Source of the DNA: CAWDAQ01 sp963800325
GTDB lineage: Bacteria; Actinomycetota; Actinomycetes; Actinomycetales; Dermatophilaceae
Direction: 5' to 3'
Assembly (NCBI GenBank): GCA_963800325.1
Contig: CAWDAQ010000002.1
Span: 62,001-126,000, forward strand
Length of the DNA: 64,000 nt
The position numbers were made by a program, and so were the translations under genes. Shown piece by piece: positions 1-8,131 of this stretch (within the stretch, counting starts at the first letter, position 1; each line of letters opens with the position of its first letter). The notes beneath the pieces are model-generated. The model ran no database searches. It saw nothing but the letters and a program-made list of their open reading frames with translations, and had not been told where the DNA came from.

Positions 1-705
1 GACCCCACCCCGAGGGCGAGCGGCGGCGCCGCCGTCCTGCGCGCCGCCGGCGTCGAGGTCCTCGGCGGGGTCGCGGAGGACGAGGCCGCGGCGCTGACCC
101 GGACGTGGATGCACCTGGTCCGCACCGGTCGCCCCTGGCTGACGTGGAAGCTCGCCGCCAGCCTCGACGGCCGGGTCGCCGCGGCCGACGGCACGAGCCG
201 GTGGATCACGGGGCCTGAGGCCCGCGCCGACGTGCACGCCCAGCGGTCCCGGTGCGGCGCGGTGGTCGTCGGGACCGGCACGGTGCTCGCGGACGACCCC
301 CACCTGACCGCCCGGGACGCCGACGGCGAGGTCCGGGGTCGCCAGCCCGTCCGCGTCGTCGTCGGCCGTCGCGAGGTTCCCGCCGGGGCCCGGGTGCTCG
401 ACGGTGCGGCCGAGACCCTCGTGCTGCGTACCCGCGACGTCAAGGCCGTCGTCGCCGAGCTCGCCGCGCGCGGGGTCCACCACGCCTGGCTCGAGGGCGG
501 CCCCACCCTCGCGGCCGCGTTCCTCGACGCCCGGCTCGTCGACGAGGTCGTCGCCTACGTCGCCCCCGTCCTCCTCGGCCGTGGGCGCAACGTCGTCACC
601 GACCTCGGCGTGACGACGATCGGTGAGGCCCTCCGGCTGCCGGCTCCCCGCACGACCCGCCTCGGCGACGACGTCCGCTTCGTCGCGACGCTGGGGGTGG
701 CGTGA
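1..705 (+). CDS. ribD: RibD, bifunctional riboflavin biosynthesis deaminase/reductase (5' end outside window)
   Basis: The frame is open from base 1, so the gene is cut by the window edge. The first residues (DPTPRASGG, then RAAGVEV) match the end of the RibD deaminase domain; its zinc and catalytic motifs lie upstream and cannot be seen. From about base 130 (WLTWKLAASLDGR) the C-terminal reductase domain, which reduces the ribosylamino-pyrimidine intermediate with NADPH, is complete, including GTGTVLADDP and LEGGPTLAAAF. It stops at TGA 703-705, which shares one base with the ribE ATG (TGATG), so the two are probably translationally coupled. The usual FMN riboswitch position would be outside the window. 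Confidence 0.93.
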   Translation, partial: DPTPRASGGAAVLRAAGVEVLGGVAEDEAAALTRTWMHLVRTGRPWLTWKLAASLDGRVAAADGTSRWITGPEARADVHAQRSRCGAVVVGTGTVLADDPHLTARDADGEVRGRQPVRVVVGRREVPAGARVLDGAAETLVLRTRDVKAVVAELAARGVHHAWLEGGPTLAAAFLDARLVDEVVAYVAPVLLGRGRNVVTDLGVTTIGEALRLPAPRTTRLGDDVRFVATLGVA

Positions 706-1406
706 TGTTCACCGGCATCGTCGAGGAGCTCGGCGAGGTCGTCGCCGTCGAGACCGGGACCGACTCGGCGCGGCTCGCCGTCCGCGGCCCGGTGGTCACC
801 GCCGACGCGACCCGCGGTGCCTCGATCGCCGTCAACGGCGTCTGCCTCACCGTCACCGAGACCACCGGCGACACCTTCGCGGTCGACGTCATGGCCGAGA
901 CCCTCGCCCGGAGCGGCCTCGCCCGGCTCGCCCCCGGCCACCGGGTCAACCTCGAGCGGGCGCTCGCGGCCGACGGCCGGCTCGGCGGACACGTCGTCCA
1001 GGGCCACGTCGACGGCACCGGCGTCGTCCTCGACCGCACCCCGGGCGAGGCCTGGGAGCTGGTCCGTTTCGGACTGCCCCGCGAGCTCGCCCGGTACGTC
1101 GTCACCAAGGGGTCGATCGCCGTGGACGGGGTGAGCCTCACCGTCACCGACGTCACCGACGTCACCGACGTCACCGACGGCGGCGAGGACCCCGGCGCGA
1201 GCTTCACGGTCTCGCTCATCCCCACCACCCTCGAGGCGACCACGCTCGGCCGCGCCGCACCCGGCACCGTCGTCAACCTCGAGGTCGACGTCCTCGCGAA
1301 GTACGTCGAGCGCCTCACCACCGCCCTGCCCACCCACCGGGCCGCAGGACCCACCACCCACCGCACCACCCACGAGCCCACCTCCGACCCGAAGGACCCC
1401 GCATGA
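705..1406 (+). CDS. ribE: Riboflavin synthase (alpha chain, lumazine-binding)
   Basis: It dismutates two 6,7-dimethyl-8-ribityllumazine molecules into riboflavin plus the pyrimidine that RibH reuses. The N-terminus MFTGIVEELG is the family signature. The two lumazine-binding repeats are visible, each with a [AG]VNGVCLTV / AVDGVSLTV core and the GHVVQGHVDGTG segment between them. I chose ATG 705 over GTG 702 because it gives the canonical MFTGIV start and the TGATG overlap with ribD. The 233-residue length exceeds the usual ~200: the excess is a (Val-Thr-Asp)4 run in domain 2, coded by four 9-bp repeats at 1143-1178, and a T/H/P-rich tail. The stop overlaps ribM (ATGA). Confidence 0.95.
   Translation: MFTGIVEELGEVVAVETGTDSARLAVRGPVVTADATRGASIAVNGVCLTVTETTGDTFAVDVMAETLARSGLARLAPGHRVNLERALAADGRLGGHVVQGHVDGTGVVLDRTPGEAWELVRFGLPRELARYVVTKGSIAVDGVSLTVTDVTDVTDVTDGGEDPGASFTVSLIPTTLEATTLGRAAPGTVVNLEVDVLAKYVERLTTALPTHRAAGPTTHRTTHEPTSDPKDPA
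1143..1178 (+). repeat. Four in-frame copies of a 9-bp repeat inside ribE
   Basis: GTCACCGAC is repeated four times without mismatch and encodes Val-Thr-Asp units. It sits between the second AVDGVSLTV core and the FTVSLIP strand, a place where homologues usually have a short turn. Nine-base units keep the frame, so copy number could vary without destroying the enzyme. Confidence 0.95.
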
Positions 1407-2110
1407 ACGTCCTCACCTGGCTCTACGACGCCCAGGTCACCATCGCCGGCCACCCGATCACGTGGCGCGAGATCCTCGGCAACGCCTTCGGGTTCGCCAG
1501 CGCCGTCGGCGGGCTCCGACGGCGGGTGTGGGCCTGGCCGGTCGGCATCGTCGGGAACGTGCTGCTGTTCACCGTCTTCATCGCCGCGACGTTCGAGGCG
1601 GAGGCCCAGCAGCCCCTGTTCGGTCAGGCGGGCCGGCAGGTGTTCTTCATCGTCACCAGCGTGTACGGCTGGCACCGCTGGCGGGAGTACCGCCGCGCCC
1701 ACGGCGGGTCGGGCGCCCCCGCGGTCAGCCCGCGGTGGGCGACCGCGGCCGAGCGGACGGCGTACCTCGTCGCCGCGGCCGCCGCGGTCGTGCTCTTCCA
1801 GTGGCTGTTCTCGGTCATCGGCGCCGGGTGGCCCGCCCCTCGCTGGTACTTCTGGTGCGACGCGTGGATCTTCGTGGGCTCGATGCTCGCGACGTTCGCG
1901 ATGGCCCGCGGCTGGAACGACTTCTGGCTCTGCTGGATCGGCGTCGACCTCGTCGGCGTCCCGCTGCTGTGGCACTCGGGCTACTACCCGACCGCGATCC
2001 TGTTCGTCGTGTACGGCGCGCTCGTCGTCTGGGGCTTCGTCGTCTGGCTCCGGGTCTCCCGCGAGGAGAGCCCGTCCGAGGGCGAGCGGCTGGCCGAGGT
2101 GTCGTCATGA
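1403..2110 (+). CDS. ribM: PnuC-family membrane transporter, probable riboflavin transporter RibM
   Basis: A 235-residue polytopic membrane protein with the PnuC-family pattern: an N-terminal WREILGNAFGFAS segment, a WPVGIVGNVLLF helix, the motif YGWHRWR, and a C-terminal region with WFWCDAW-like and WNDFWLCWIGVD aromatics. The family imports nicotinamide riboside, but members encoded inside actinobacterial rib operons (RibM/PnuX of Corynebacterium and Streptomyces) carry riboflavin. Here it lies between ribE and ribBA, overlapping both by 4 bases (ATGA). Assignment to riboflavin is therefore by context; the PnuC fold itself is clear. Confidence 0.85.
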   Translation: MNVLTWLYDAQVTIAGHPITWREILGNAFGFASAVGGLRRRVWAWPVGIVGNVLLFTVFIAATFEAEAQQPLFGQAGRQVFFIVTSVYGWHRWREYRRAHGGSGAPAVSPRWATAAERTAYLVAAAAAVVLFQWLFSVIGAGWPAPRWYFWCDAWIFVGSMLATFAMARGWNDFWLCWIGVDLVGVPLLWHSGYYPTAILFVVYGALVVWGFVVWLRVSREESPSEGERLAEVSS

Positions 2111-3447
2111 CCGGCCCGGGAGGGAGCCGCTTCGGCGCCGGTCCCGCGGGCCCCGCGGAGGCAGGCCAGGCCGACGGCCCCGCCGCGGGTGCCGACGCCC
2201 GGGTGGCCGAGGCGCTGACCGCACTCGCCGCCGGCCTCCCGGTCCTGGTCACCGACGACGAGGACCGCGAGAACGAGGGCGACGTCGTCCTCGCCGCCGC
2301 GACCGCGTCGACACGCTGGGTCGGCTGGACCGTCCGCCACACCTCCGGGGTGCTGTGCGCGCCGATGACGGGGGAGCGGGCCGACCTGCTCGGCCTGCCC
2401 CCGATGGTCGCCGAGAACGAGGACCCCAAGGGCACCGCCTACACCGTGTCCGTCGACGCCGTCGGCGTCGGCACCGGGATCGGGGCCGCCGACCGCACCC
2501 ACACCCTCCGGACGCTCGCCGACCCGGCCACGACCCGGGACGACCTCACCCGGCCCGGGCACGTCCTCCCGCTGCGGGCCCGGGCCGGCGGGGTGCTCGA
2601 GCGGCGCGGCCACACCGAGGCCGCGGTCGACCTGTGCCGCCTCGCCGGGCTGCCCCCGGTCGGGATGGTGGCCGAGCTCGTCGACGACGAGGGGGCGCTG
2701 CTGCGCCGCCCGGCGATCCTCGAGCTCGGCCGGGCCCACGACCTGCCGGTGCTCACCGTCGCCGACGTCGCCCGCCACCGGGACCGCCACGACCGCGTCG
2801 ACCGGCTCGCCGAGACGTCCCTCCCGACCGCGCACGGCCGGTTCACGGCCTACGCCTACCGGGACCGCGTCACCGGCGCCGAGCACCTCGCCCTCGTCTC
2901 GCCCGCCGGGCTCGGCGGGGACCGGCCCCTGGCCCGGGTCCACTCCGAGTGCCTGACCGGGGACGTCCTCGGCTCACGCCGCTGCGACTGCGGCCCGCAG
3001 CTGGACCGCGCGCTGGAGGTCGTCGCCCGCGACGGGGGAGCCGTGGTCTACCTGCGCGGCCACGAGGGCCGCGGGGTCGGCCTCGTCGACAAGATGCGCG
3101 CCTACGCGCTCCAGGACACCGGGGTCGACACCGTCGACGCCCAGACCCGGCTCGGCCTCCCGGTCGACGCCCGGGAGTTCGCGTCCGCCGCGGCGATCCT
3201 GCTCGACCTCGGCCTCGCACGCCCCCGGCTGCTGACGAACAACCCCGCCAAGACGGCCGCGCTGCGCGAGCGCGGGCTCGACGTCGAGCCCGTCGGCCTC
3301 TCGCTCGCCCCGCACGCCGACAACGAGCGCTACCTGCGGGCGAAGCGGGACCGGCTCGGGCACGCGATCCTCCTCGAGGAGCCCGGGGCGCAGGCGGGAG
3401 CGGTCTCCACCACCGGCTCGCGGGACCACGGAAGGGCCAGCGCGTGA
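2107..3447 (+). CDS. ribBA: RibBA: DHBP synthase / GTP cyclohydrolase II fusion
   Basis: Bifunctional entry enzyme of riboflavin synthesis (446 aa). The N-terminal half makes 3,4-dihydroxy-2-butanone-4-phosphate from ribulose-5-P and shows the acidic loop DDEDRENEGD and the RRGHTEAAVDL metal/active-site segment. The C-terminal half opens GTP: its three zinc cysteines are in SECLTGDVLGSRRCDCG, followed by RGHEGRGVGL and LTNNPAKTAAL. About 35 Gly/Ala-rich residues precede the RibB domain. The usual Cys-Glu pair after PPVGM reads Ala-Glu here, a mild deviation. The ATG overlaps the ribM stop (ATGA), and its own stop overlaps the ribH GTG, so expression is coupled on both sides. Confidence 0.95.
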   Translation: MTGPGGSRFGAGPAGPAEAGQADGPAAGADARVAEALTALAAGLPVLVTDDEDRENEGDVVLAAATASTRWVGWTVRHTSGVLCAPMTGERADLLGLPPMVAENEDPKGTAYTVSVDAVGVGTGIGAADRTHTLRTLADPATTRDDLTRPGHVLPLRARAGGVLERRGHTEAAVDLCRLAGLPPVGMVAELVDDEGALLRRPAILELGRAHDLPVLTVADVARHRDRHDRVDRLAETSLPTAHGRFTAYAYRDRVTGAEHLALVSPAGLGGDRPLARVHSECLTGDVLGSRRCDCGPQLDRALEVVARDGGAVVYLRGHEGRGVGLVDKMRAYALQDTGVDTVDAQTRLGLPVDAREFASAAAILLDLGLARPRLLTNNPAKTAALRERGLDVEPVGLSLAPHADNERYLRAKRDRLGHAILLEEPGAQAGAVSTTGSRDHGRASA

Positions 3448-3929
3448 GCGGCCACGGCGCTCCCGACCTCACCGCCGACGGGAGCGGCCTGACGGTCGCC
3501 GTGGTCGCCGCCTCGTGGCACGAGCGGGTCATGGACGGGCTCGTCGACGGCGCCGTGCGCGGCCTGGCCGAGTGCGGCCTCACCGGGGTCCCGGTCCACC
3601 GCGTGCCCGGCACGTTCGAGCTGTCCGTGGCGTGCGCCCGGCTCGCCCCGGTGCACGACGCGCTGGTCGCGCTCGGGGTCGTCGTCCGGGGCGGCACCCC
3701 CCACTTCGACCACGTCTGCGCGGGGGTGACCTCGGGCCTGACCGAGGTCGGCGTCCGCACCGGGGTGCCCATCGGCTTCGGCGTGCTCACGTGCGACGAC
3801 GAGGCCCAGGCGCTCGACCGGGCCGGGCTGCCGGGAAGCCGGGAGGACAAGGGGCGTGAGGCCGCGCTCGCCGCGGTGTCCACCGCGGTCACCCTCGCTC
3901 CGCTCGCTCCACGTAGCCTTGGGGCGTGA
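3444..3929 (+). CDS. ribH: 6,7-dimethyl-8-ribityllumazine synthase
   Basis: It condenses the RibB and RibD products into lumazine, the substrate of RibE. The 161-residue protein has the N-terminal VAVVAASWHERV strand, the PGTFELSVA loop, the catalytic-His segment RGGTPHFDHV, and the conserved PIGFGVLTCDD strand near the end. The GTG start overlaps the ribBA stop (GTGA). Its last codons contain the inferred -10 box of hisE (3914-3919), and its TGA overlaps the hisE GTG, so hisE is reached both by read-through and from its own promoter. Confidence 0.94.
   Translation: MSGHGAPDLTADGSGLTVAVVAASWHERVMDGLVDGAVRGLAECGLTGVPVHRVPGTFELSVACARLAPVHDALVALGVVVRGGTPHFDHVCAGVTSGLTEVGVRTGVPIGFGVLTCDDEAQALDRAGLPGSREDKGREAALAAVSTAVTLAPLAPRSLGA
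3914..3919 (+). promoter_or_regulatory. -10 box for leaderless hisE
   Basis: TAGCCT lies 6 nt before GTG 3926, so transcription should start at or next to the first base of the start codon. The box is inside the ribH coding region. Confidence 0.6.
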
Positions 3930-4189
3930 AGACCTTCGACGCGCTGTTCGCCGAGCTGACCGACAAGGCCCGCACCCGACCGGAGGGCTCCCGCACCGTC
4001 ACCGAGCTCGACACCGGGGTCCACGGGATCGGCAAGAAGGTCGTCGAGGAGGCCGCCGAGGTGTGGATGGCCGCCGAGCACGAGGGCCCGGGCCGCACCG
4101 CGGAGGAGATCAGCCAGCTGCTCTACCACCTCCAGGTGCTGATGATCGCCTCCGACGTCACGCTCGACGACGTCTACGCCCACCTCTGA
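3926..4189 (+). CDS. hisE: Phosphoribosyl-ATP pyrophosphatase
   Basis: Second step of histidine synthesis: it hydrolyses PR-ATP to PR-AMP. At 87 residues it is a normal stand-alone HisE. The helical MazG-like fold is recognisable from KKVVEEAAEVWMAA (the E-x2-E metal ligands) and ISQLLYHLQVLM. The GTG start overlaps the ribH stop. There is no Shine-Dalgarno sequence, but a TAGCCT box sits 6 nt upstream. hisG, the preceding pathway step, follows 52 bp later. Confidence 0.94.
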   Translation: MKTFDALFAELTDKARTRPEGSRTVTELDTGVHGIGKKVVEEAAEVWMAAEHEGPGRTAEEISQLLYHLQVLMIASDVTLDDVYAHL

Positions 4190-4241
4190 GCAGCCGCACC
4201 CGTCCAGCCTCGCGACCGACCGGAGACCGAAGAGCCCACCC

Positions 4242-5087
4242 ATGCTGCGAATCGCCGTGCCCAACAAGGGGTCCCTGTCCGAACCGGCCCTCGCGATGCT
4301 CCGCGAGGCCGGCTACCGGGTCCGCCGGGACCCCAAGGAGCTCGTCCTGCGCGACGTCGACAACGACGTCGAGTTCTTCTACCTCCGCCCGCGGGACATC
4401 GCCGTCTACGTCGGCTCCGGGACCGTCGACTGCGGCCTCACCGGCCGGGACCTCCTGCTGGACTCGGGCAGTCCGGCCGAGGAGCTCATGGCCCTCGGGT
4501 TCGGCGGGTCGACGTTCCGGTACGCCGCCCCCGCGGGCTCGGTGACGACCCTCGCCGACGTCCGCGGGTCCCGGGTCGCGACGAGCTACGCCGGGCTCGT
4601 GCGCGACCACCTCGCCGAGAACGGCGTGGAGGCGAGCGTCGTCCGGCTCGACGGCGCGGTCGAGACCGCCATCACCCTCGGGGTCGCCGACGTCATCGCG
4701 GACGTCGTCGAGACCGGCGCGACCCTGCGCAGCCAGGGGCTCGAGGTCTTCGGGGACCCCATCCTGCGCAGCGAGGCCGTCCTCATCCGGGGGAGGGACG
4801 TCACCGACACCGCCCAGGTGGACGTGCTCCGCCGGCGCCTGACCGGCGTCGTCACCGCCCGGCACTACGTGATGATGGACTACGACTGCCCGGCCGAGAT
4901 CGTCGAGCAGGCGTGCGACCTCACCCCGGGGCTGGAGTCGCCGACCGTCTCCCCGCTGCACGACCGCGGCTGGTTCGCCGTCCGCTCGATGGTCCCGCGG
5001 ACCTCGACGAACCAGGTCATGGACGAGCTGTACGAGCTCGGCGCCCGTGCGATCCTCGTCACCGACATCACCGCGTGCCGGCTGTGA
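4242..5087 (+). CDS. hisG: ATP phosphoribosyltransferase, long (HisGL) form
   Basis: It catalyses the first, feedback-regulated step of histidine synthesis (ATP + PRPP to PR-ATP). It begins with LRIAVPNKGSLSEPA, has the DCGLTGRDLL and PRPP-loop-like ETGATLRSQGLEV segments, and ends with an ACT-like regulatory domain (about residues 205-281, with MVPRTSTNQVMDEL and GARAILVTDI). The 281-residue length marks the HisZ-independent long form. A GAAGAG element about 7 nt before the ATG can act as ribosome-binding site. It shares a direction and probably a transcript with hisE. Confidence 0.95.
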   Translation: MLRIAVPNKGSLSEPALAMLREAGYRVRRDPKELVLRDVDNDVEFFYLRPRDIAVYVGSGTVDCGLTGRDLLLDSGSPAEELMALGFGGSTFRYAAPAGSVTTLADVRGSRVATSYAGLVRDHLAENGVEASVVRLDGAVETAITLGVADVIADVVETGATLRSQGLEVFGDPILRSEAVLIRGRDVTDTAQVDVLRRRLTGVVTARHYVMMDYDCPAEIVEQACDLTPGLESPTVSPLHDRGWFAVRSMVPRTSTNQVMDELYELGARAILVTDITACRL

Positions 5088-5157
5088 CGCGGCGACTGCC
5101 GGGCCGGGCGAGCGCCGGGGGGCCGACCTTCGGGGCCCGGCCCGCGACGGGTCACCC

Positions 5158-5646
5158 GTGAAGGAGGGACCCGACGGCGACGGCGGGTCGGGTGGGGCCG
5201 GCAGCCCCCCCGAGCTGCCCCTCGAGCCGTTCCGGCCCCGTCGGGGCCGCGCGGTCGCCGCGGTGGTCGCGGTGGCCGCGGTCGTCCTGTTCGGTGTCAT
5301 CTCGGTCCTGCTGCCCGGCCGGGTCGCCGGCGGGGACTGGACCGCCGTCGACCGGGTCCTGTTCGCCCTCTGCGGCGTCGCGGTCGCGGCCCTGCTCTCC
5401 CGGTACGCGAGGATCCGGGCCGTCCCGACCGCCGACGGGCTCACCGTGCGCAACCTCGTCCTCACCCGAACCGTCGCCTGGGAGGAGGTCGAGGCGGTCC
5501 GCTTCGGCGGCGGCGAGCCGTGGGTGACCCTCGACCTCGTCGACGGCGACACCCTCGCGGTCATGGCGATCCAGCGCGCCGACGGGGAGCGCTCCGCCGC
5601 CGAGGCCGAGCGCCTCGCCACCCTCGTCGACCGCCTGGGCCGCTGA
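5158..5646 (+). CDS. Small PH-domain (bacterial PH-like) membrane protein
   Basis: A 162-residue protein of unknown function. After a Gly/Pro-rich cytoplasmic stretch it has two hydrophobic segments (about residues 30-55, VAAVVAVAAVVLFGVISVLL, and 66-83), followed by a short bacterial PH-like domain (VPTADGLTVRN, then TVAWEEVEAVRF and WVTLDLVDGDTLAVMAIQ). GTG 5158 is chosen because upstream codons would run back into hisG. The gap to hisG is 70 bp, and a PH-domain gene after hisG is a pattern I associate with actinobacteria. No catalytic motif is seen. Confidence 0.8.
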   Translation: MKEGPDGDGGSGGAGSPPELPLEPFRPRRGRAVAAVVAVAAVVLFGVISVLLPGRVAGGDWTAVDRVLFALCGVAVAALLSRYARIRAVPTADGLTVRNLVLTRTVAWEEVEAVRFGGGEPWVTLDLVDGDTLAVMAIQRADGERSAAEAERLATLVDRLGR

Positions 5647-5694
5647 GGCCGCGAGCCCCGCCCGGCCGTCACCCTCCGGCGCCGACCCGTGCGG

Positions 5695-6996
5695 CTACTC
5701 GACCTGCCGCCGGTCCGGCGACAGCGCCGCGGTGCACGCGAGCTGCGGGACCATGACGAGCGCGAGCAGCGCCCAGACGAGGGTGAACGAGCCGCTCGCG
5801 TCCCGGACCGCGCCCATCGTCGTCGGGCCGAGCGCGGCCACGCCGTAGCTGAACAGCAGGGCCATCCCGGACAGCCGGGCGCTCGCGGTCGGGGTGGCCG
5901 CGTACGAGACGAGCAGGACGAGGCCGAGCGCGAAGGCCGCGCCCTGACCGATGCCGAGCAGGACGGCCCAGAGCCACGGCGCCGACGTCGGCGCGAGCCA
6001 GAGGCCGAGCTCCGCGGCGAGCGCGCACAGCGCCGTCGGCCCGAGGATGACCCGGCGGTCGCGGACCCGGTCGGCGAGCGCCGGTCCGAGCAGGCCGGAG
6101 GTGATCTGCACCGCGGAGAAGGCCGACAGGGCGTACGCCGCCCGGCCCGGGGTCCAGCCCTCGCTGACGAGGGTGGGCGCGAGCCAGGCGAGGGAGGAGT
6201 AGAACTGCCACGACGACGCCGCGAGGTAGCCCGCCATGAGCCACGCCGTCGCGTGCCGCCACGGCAGCCGGTGCTCGGCCGCGGCCGCCTCCGGGGTGTG
6301 ACCCCCGGCGCCCTGCAGCCGGCGGACGAACGGCCACCACACGACGACGCCGAGCGCCGCGAGGACCGACCACGACGCGAGCGAGCGCGCCCACCCGCCG
6401 AGCCGGTCGGCCAGTGGCACCGACAGCGCCGCCGAGGCGGTCGCGCCGAGCATCATCGCGACCATGTACGTCCCGGTCGCGATCCCGGCGCGGCCCGCCG
6501 GGAAGAGCTGCTTGACCAGTCCCGGCAGCAGCGTCCCCGCGACGGCGATGCCGGCGCCGGCGACGAACGTGCCGAGGTAGAGCGGCCAGACGAGGTCGCC
6601 GAGCCCGCGCAGCAGGGTGCCGAGCAGGACGAGCACGACCGCGAGCAGGACGGCCCGCGGCGCGCCGGCCCGGTGGGCGAGCTTCTGGGCCACGGGGGCG
6701 AACACCCCCATGCAGAGCACCGGCAGCGTCGTCAGCACCCCGACGAGCACGTTCGACAGCCCGAGGTCGCGCTGCAGGGTGTCGGCGAGCGGTGGGACGC
6801 TCGCCATGAGGGTGCGCAGGTTCGCCGCCACCGCGACCATCGCCACCCCGGTGAGCAGCAGCGACGGCGCCACGTCGCGGCGCTCGGAATCGCGGCGGTC
6901 GGAGTCGGGGCGCCCGGACCGGCTCCGACGGCCCGCGCCGCGGCCGCCGTCCGCCCGCCCGGCGGACAGCGTCCGGGCGGGGCGCGGCTCACCCAC
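5695..6996 (-). CDS. MFS permease, CynX/NimT (cyanate-permease-like) family
   Basis: A 433-residue protein with about 12 predicted membrane helices after a 45-residue Arg/Ser/Asp-rich hydrophilic N-terminus containing a short repeat (SDRRDSERRD). The sequence ANLRTLMASVPPLADTLQRD near helix 1, and GTYMVAMMLGATASAALSVPLA, are typical of the CynX/NimT branch of the major facilitator superfamily, whose members move cyanate, nitroimidazoles or other small solutes. Its substrate cannot be read from the sequence. It is the last gene of a three-gene minus operon; its ATG overlaps the FUSC gene by 8 bases. It converges on the PH-domain gene. Confidence 0.85.
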   Translation of the reverse strand: MGEPRPARTLSAGRADGGRGAGRRSRSGRPDSDRRDSERRDVAPSLLLTGVAMVAVAANLRTLMASVPPLADTLQRDLGLSNVLVGVLTTLPVLCMGVFAPVAQKLAHRAGAPRAVLLAVVLVLLGTLLRGLGDLVWPLYLGTFVAGAGIAVAGTLLPGLVKQLFPAGRAGIATGTYMVAMMLGATASAALSVPLADRLGGWARSLASWSVLAALGVVVWWPFVRRLQGAGGHTPEAAAAEHRLPWRHATAWLMAGYLAASSWQFYSSLAWLAPTLVSEGWTPGRAAYALSAFSAVQITSGLLGPALADRVRDRRVILGPTALCALAAELGLWLAPTSAPWLWAVLLGIGQGAAFALGLVLLVSYAATPTASARLSGMALLFSYGVAALGPTTMGAVRDASGSFTLVWALLALVMVPQLACTAALSPDRRQVE

Positions 6997-8131
6997 GGGG
7001 GGTCTCCGTCGCGGAGTGGGTGTCGGGGACCATGCCCGCGGCCTCGTCCGCGGTCAGCCCGGTCAGCTGGAGCAGGTCGACGACCATGGAGCGGATCTGG
7101 GCGCGCATGACCTCCCCGGACAGTCCCGTGTGGTGGTCGATGACCGCGGTGAGCTCGCCGATCCGGACCAGGCCGGTGCGAGCGCCGGTCGGCAGCCGCC
7201 GGCTGCCGAGCTCCTCGGCGATCTCGTCGGTCACCTCGGCCAGCGAGGTCAACAGGACGATGTAGCCGGTGGGCACCCGTTCCTCGCGGTGGGTCGCGAC
7301 CGCCGCCCGCCGGACGAGGACGCGCAGGTTGCGCACCGCCCGGTCCAGCGGCTCGAGGAGGTCGGCGATCGCCTGCACCGCGGGGAGCTGGCCGCGGCGG
7401 AACGGCGAGTACCGCACGACGGCCACCCCCTCCGCCGAGGCGTCGCGGAGGTCGTCGAGCAGGGACTCGCTCGCCCGGGCCCGGGCGAGCGCCGCCTCGG
7501 CGAGCTCGCCGTCCCGCTCCCGCAGCGCCCCCGCCGCGGCCCGGAGGATCTGCGAGAGCTCCTCGACGACCGCCGCCGCGCGCTGGCGGGGCCGGTGCAC
7601 CGGGGCCGCCGGCGCGACGAGGGTGAACACGAGCGCCACGGAGCCGCCGATGACGGCGTCGAGCCAGCGCGAGAACGCCTGCCCGGGCTCGGCGAGGAAG
7701 ACCGCGATGATGATCGACTGCACCCCGGCCTGGACGGTGACGAGCATCCCGGCGTCGAGGAGGGTCGCGAGCGTCATCGCGAGCAGCGCGATGACGCCGA
7801 GCTGCCACACGCCGCCGCCGAAGACGTGGATGAACAGGTCGCCGACGAGCACGCCGACCGCGACCCCGACCATGACCTCGAAGGCCCGTCGCACCCGCTG
7901 GCCGTAGGAGAAGCCGAGGGAGATCAGCGCGGTCACCGGGGCGAAGAACGGCAGCGGGTGGCCGAACACGACGTGCGCCACGAACCACGCCGTGGCCGCG
8001 GCGAGGGCGCACTGGACGATGAAGAAGAACCGCTGCCGCAGCCGGCGCCACCGTTCCCCCAGCGAGCGGCGTCCCCGCTCGCGCGCCCGGGGGTAGAGCT
8101 CGCCGACCTCCCGCCACGCCTCCGGCGTCAT
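6989..8131 (-). CDS. FUSC/aromatic-acid-exporter-like membrane protein
   Basis: 380 residues. Hydrophobic segments fill the first half (FFIVQCALAAATAWFVAHVVFG, then VMVGVAVGVLVGDLFIHVF and LGVIALLAMTLATLLDAGML), followed by a soluble alpha-helical second half rich in Ala/Glu/Leu. This layout, with SLGFSYGQRVRRAFE after helix 2, is that of the fusaric-acid-resistance-like (FUSC) family, thought to export aromatic acids; the substrate is unknown. ATG 8131 is preferred over upstream starts because it overlaps the kinase stop (ATGA). It overlaps the MFS gene by 8 bases, so the three genes form one operon. Confidence 0.83.
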   Translation of the reverse strand: MTPEAWREVGELYPRARERGRRSLGERWRRLRQRFFFIVQCALAAATAWFVAHVVFGHPLPFFAPVTALISLGFSYGQRVRRAFEVMVGVAVGVLVGDLFIHVFGGGVWQLGVIALLAMTLATLLDAGMLVTVQAGVQSIIIAVFLAEPGQAFSRWLDAVIGGSVALVFTLVAPAAPVHRPRQRAAAVVEELSQILRAAAGALRERDGELAEAALARARASESLLDDLRDASAEGVAVVRYSPFRRGQLPAVQAIADLLEPLDRAVRNLRVLVRRAAVATHREERVPTGYIVLLTSLAEVTDEIAEELGSRRLPTGARTGLVRIGELTAVIDHHTGLSGEVMRAQIRSMVVDLLQLTGLTADEAAGMVPDTHSATETPRG

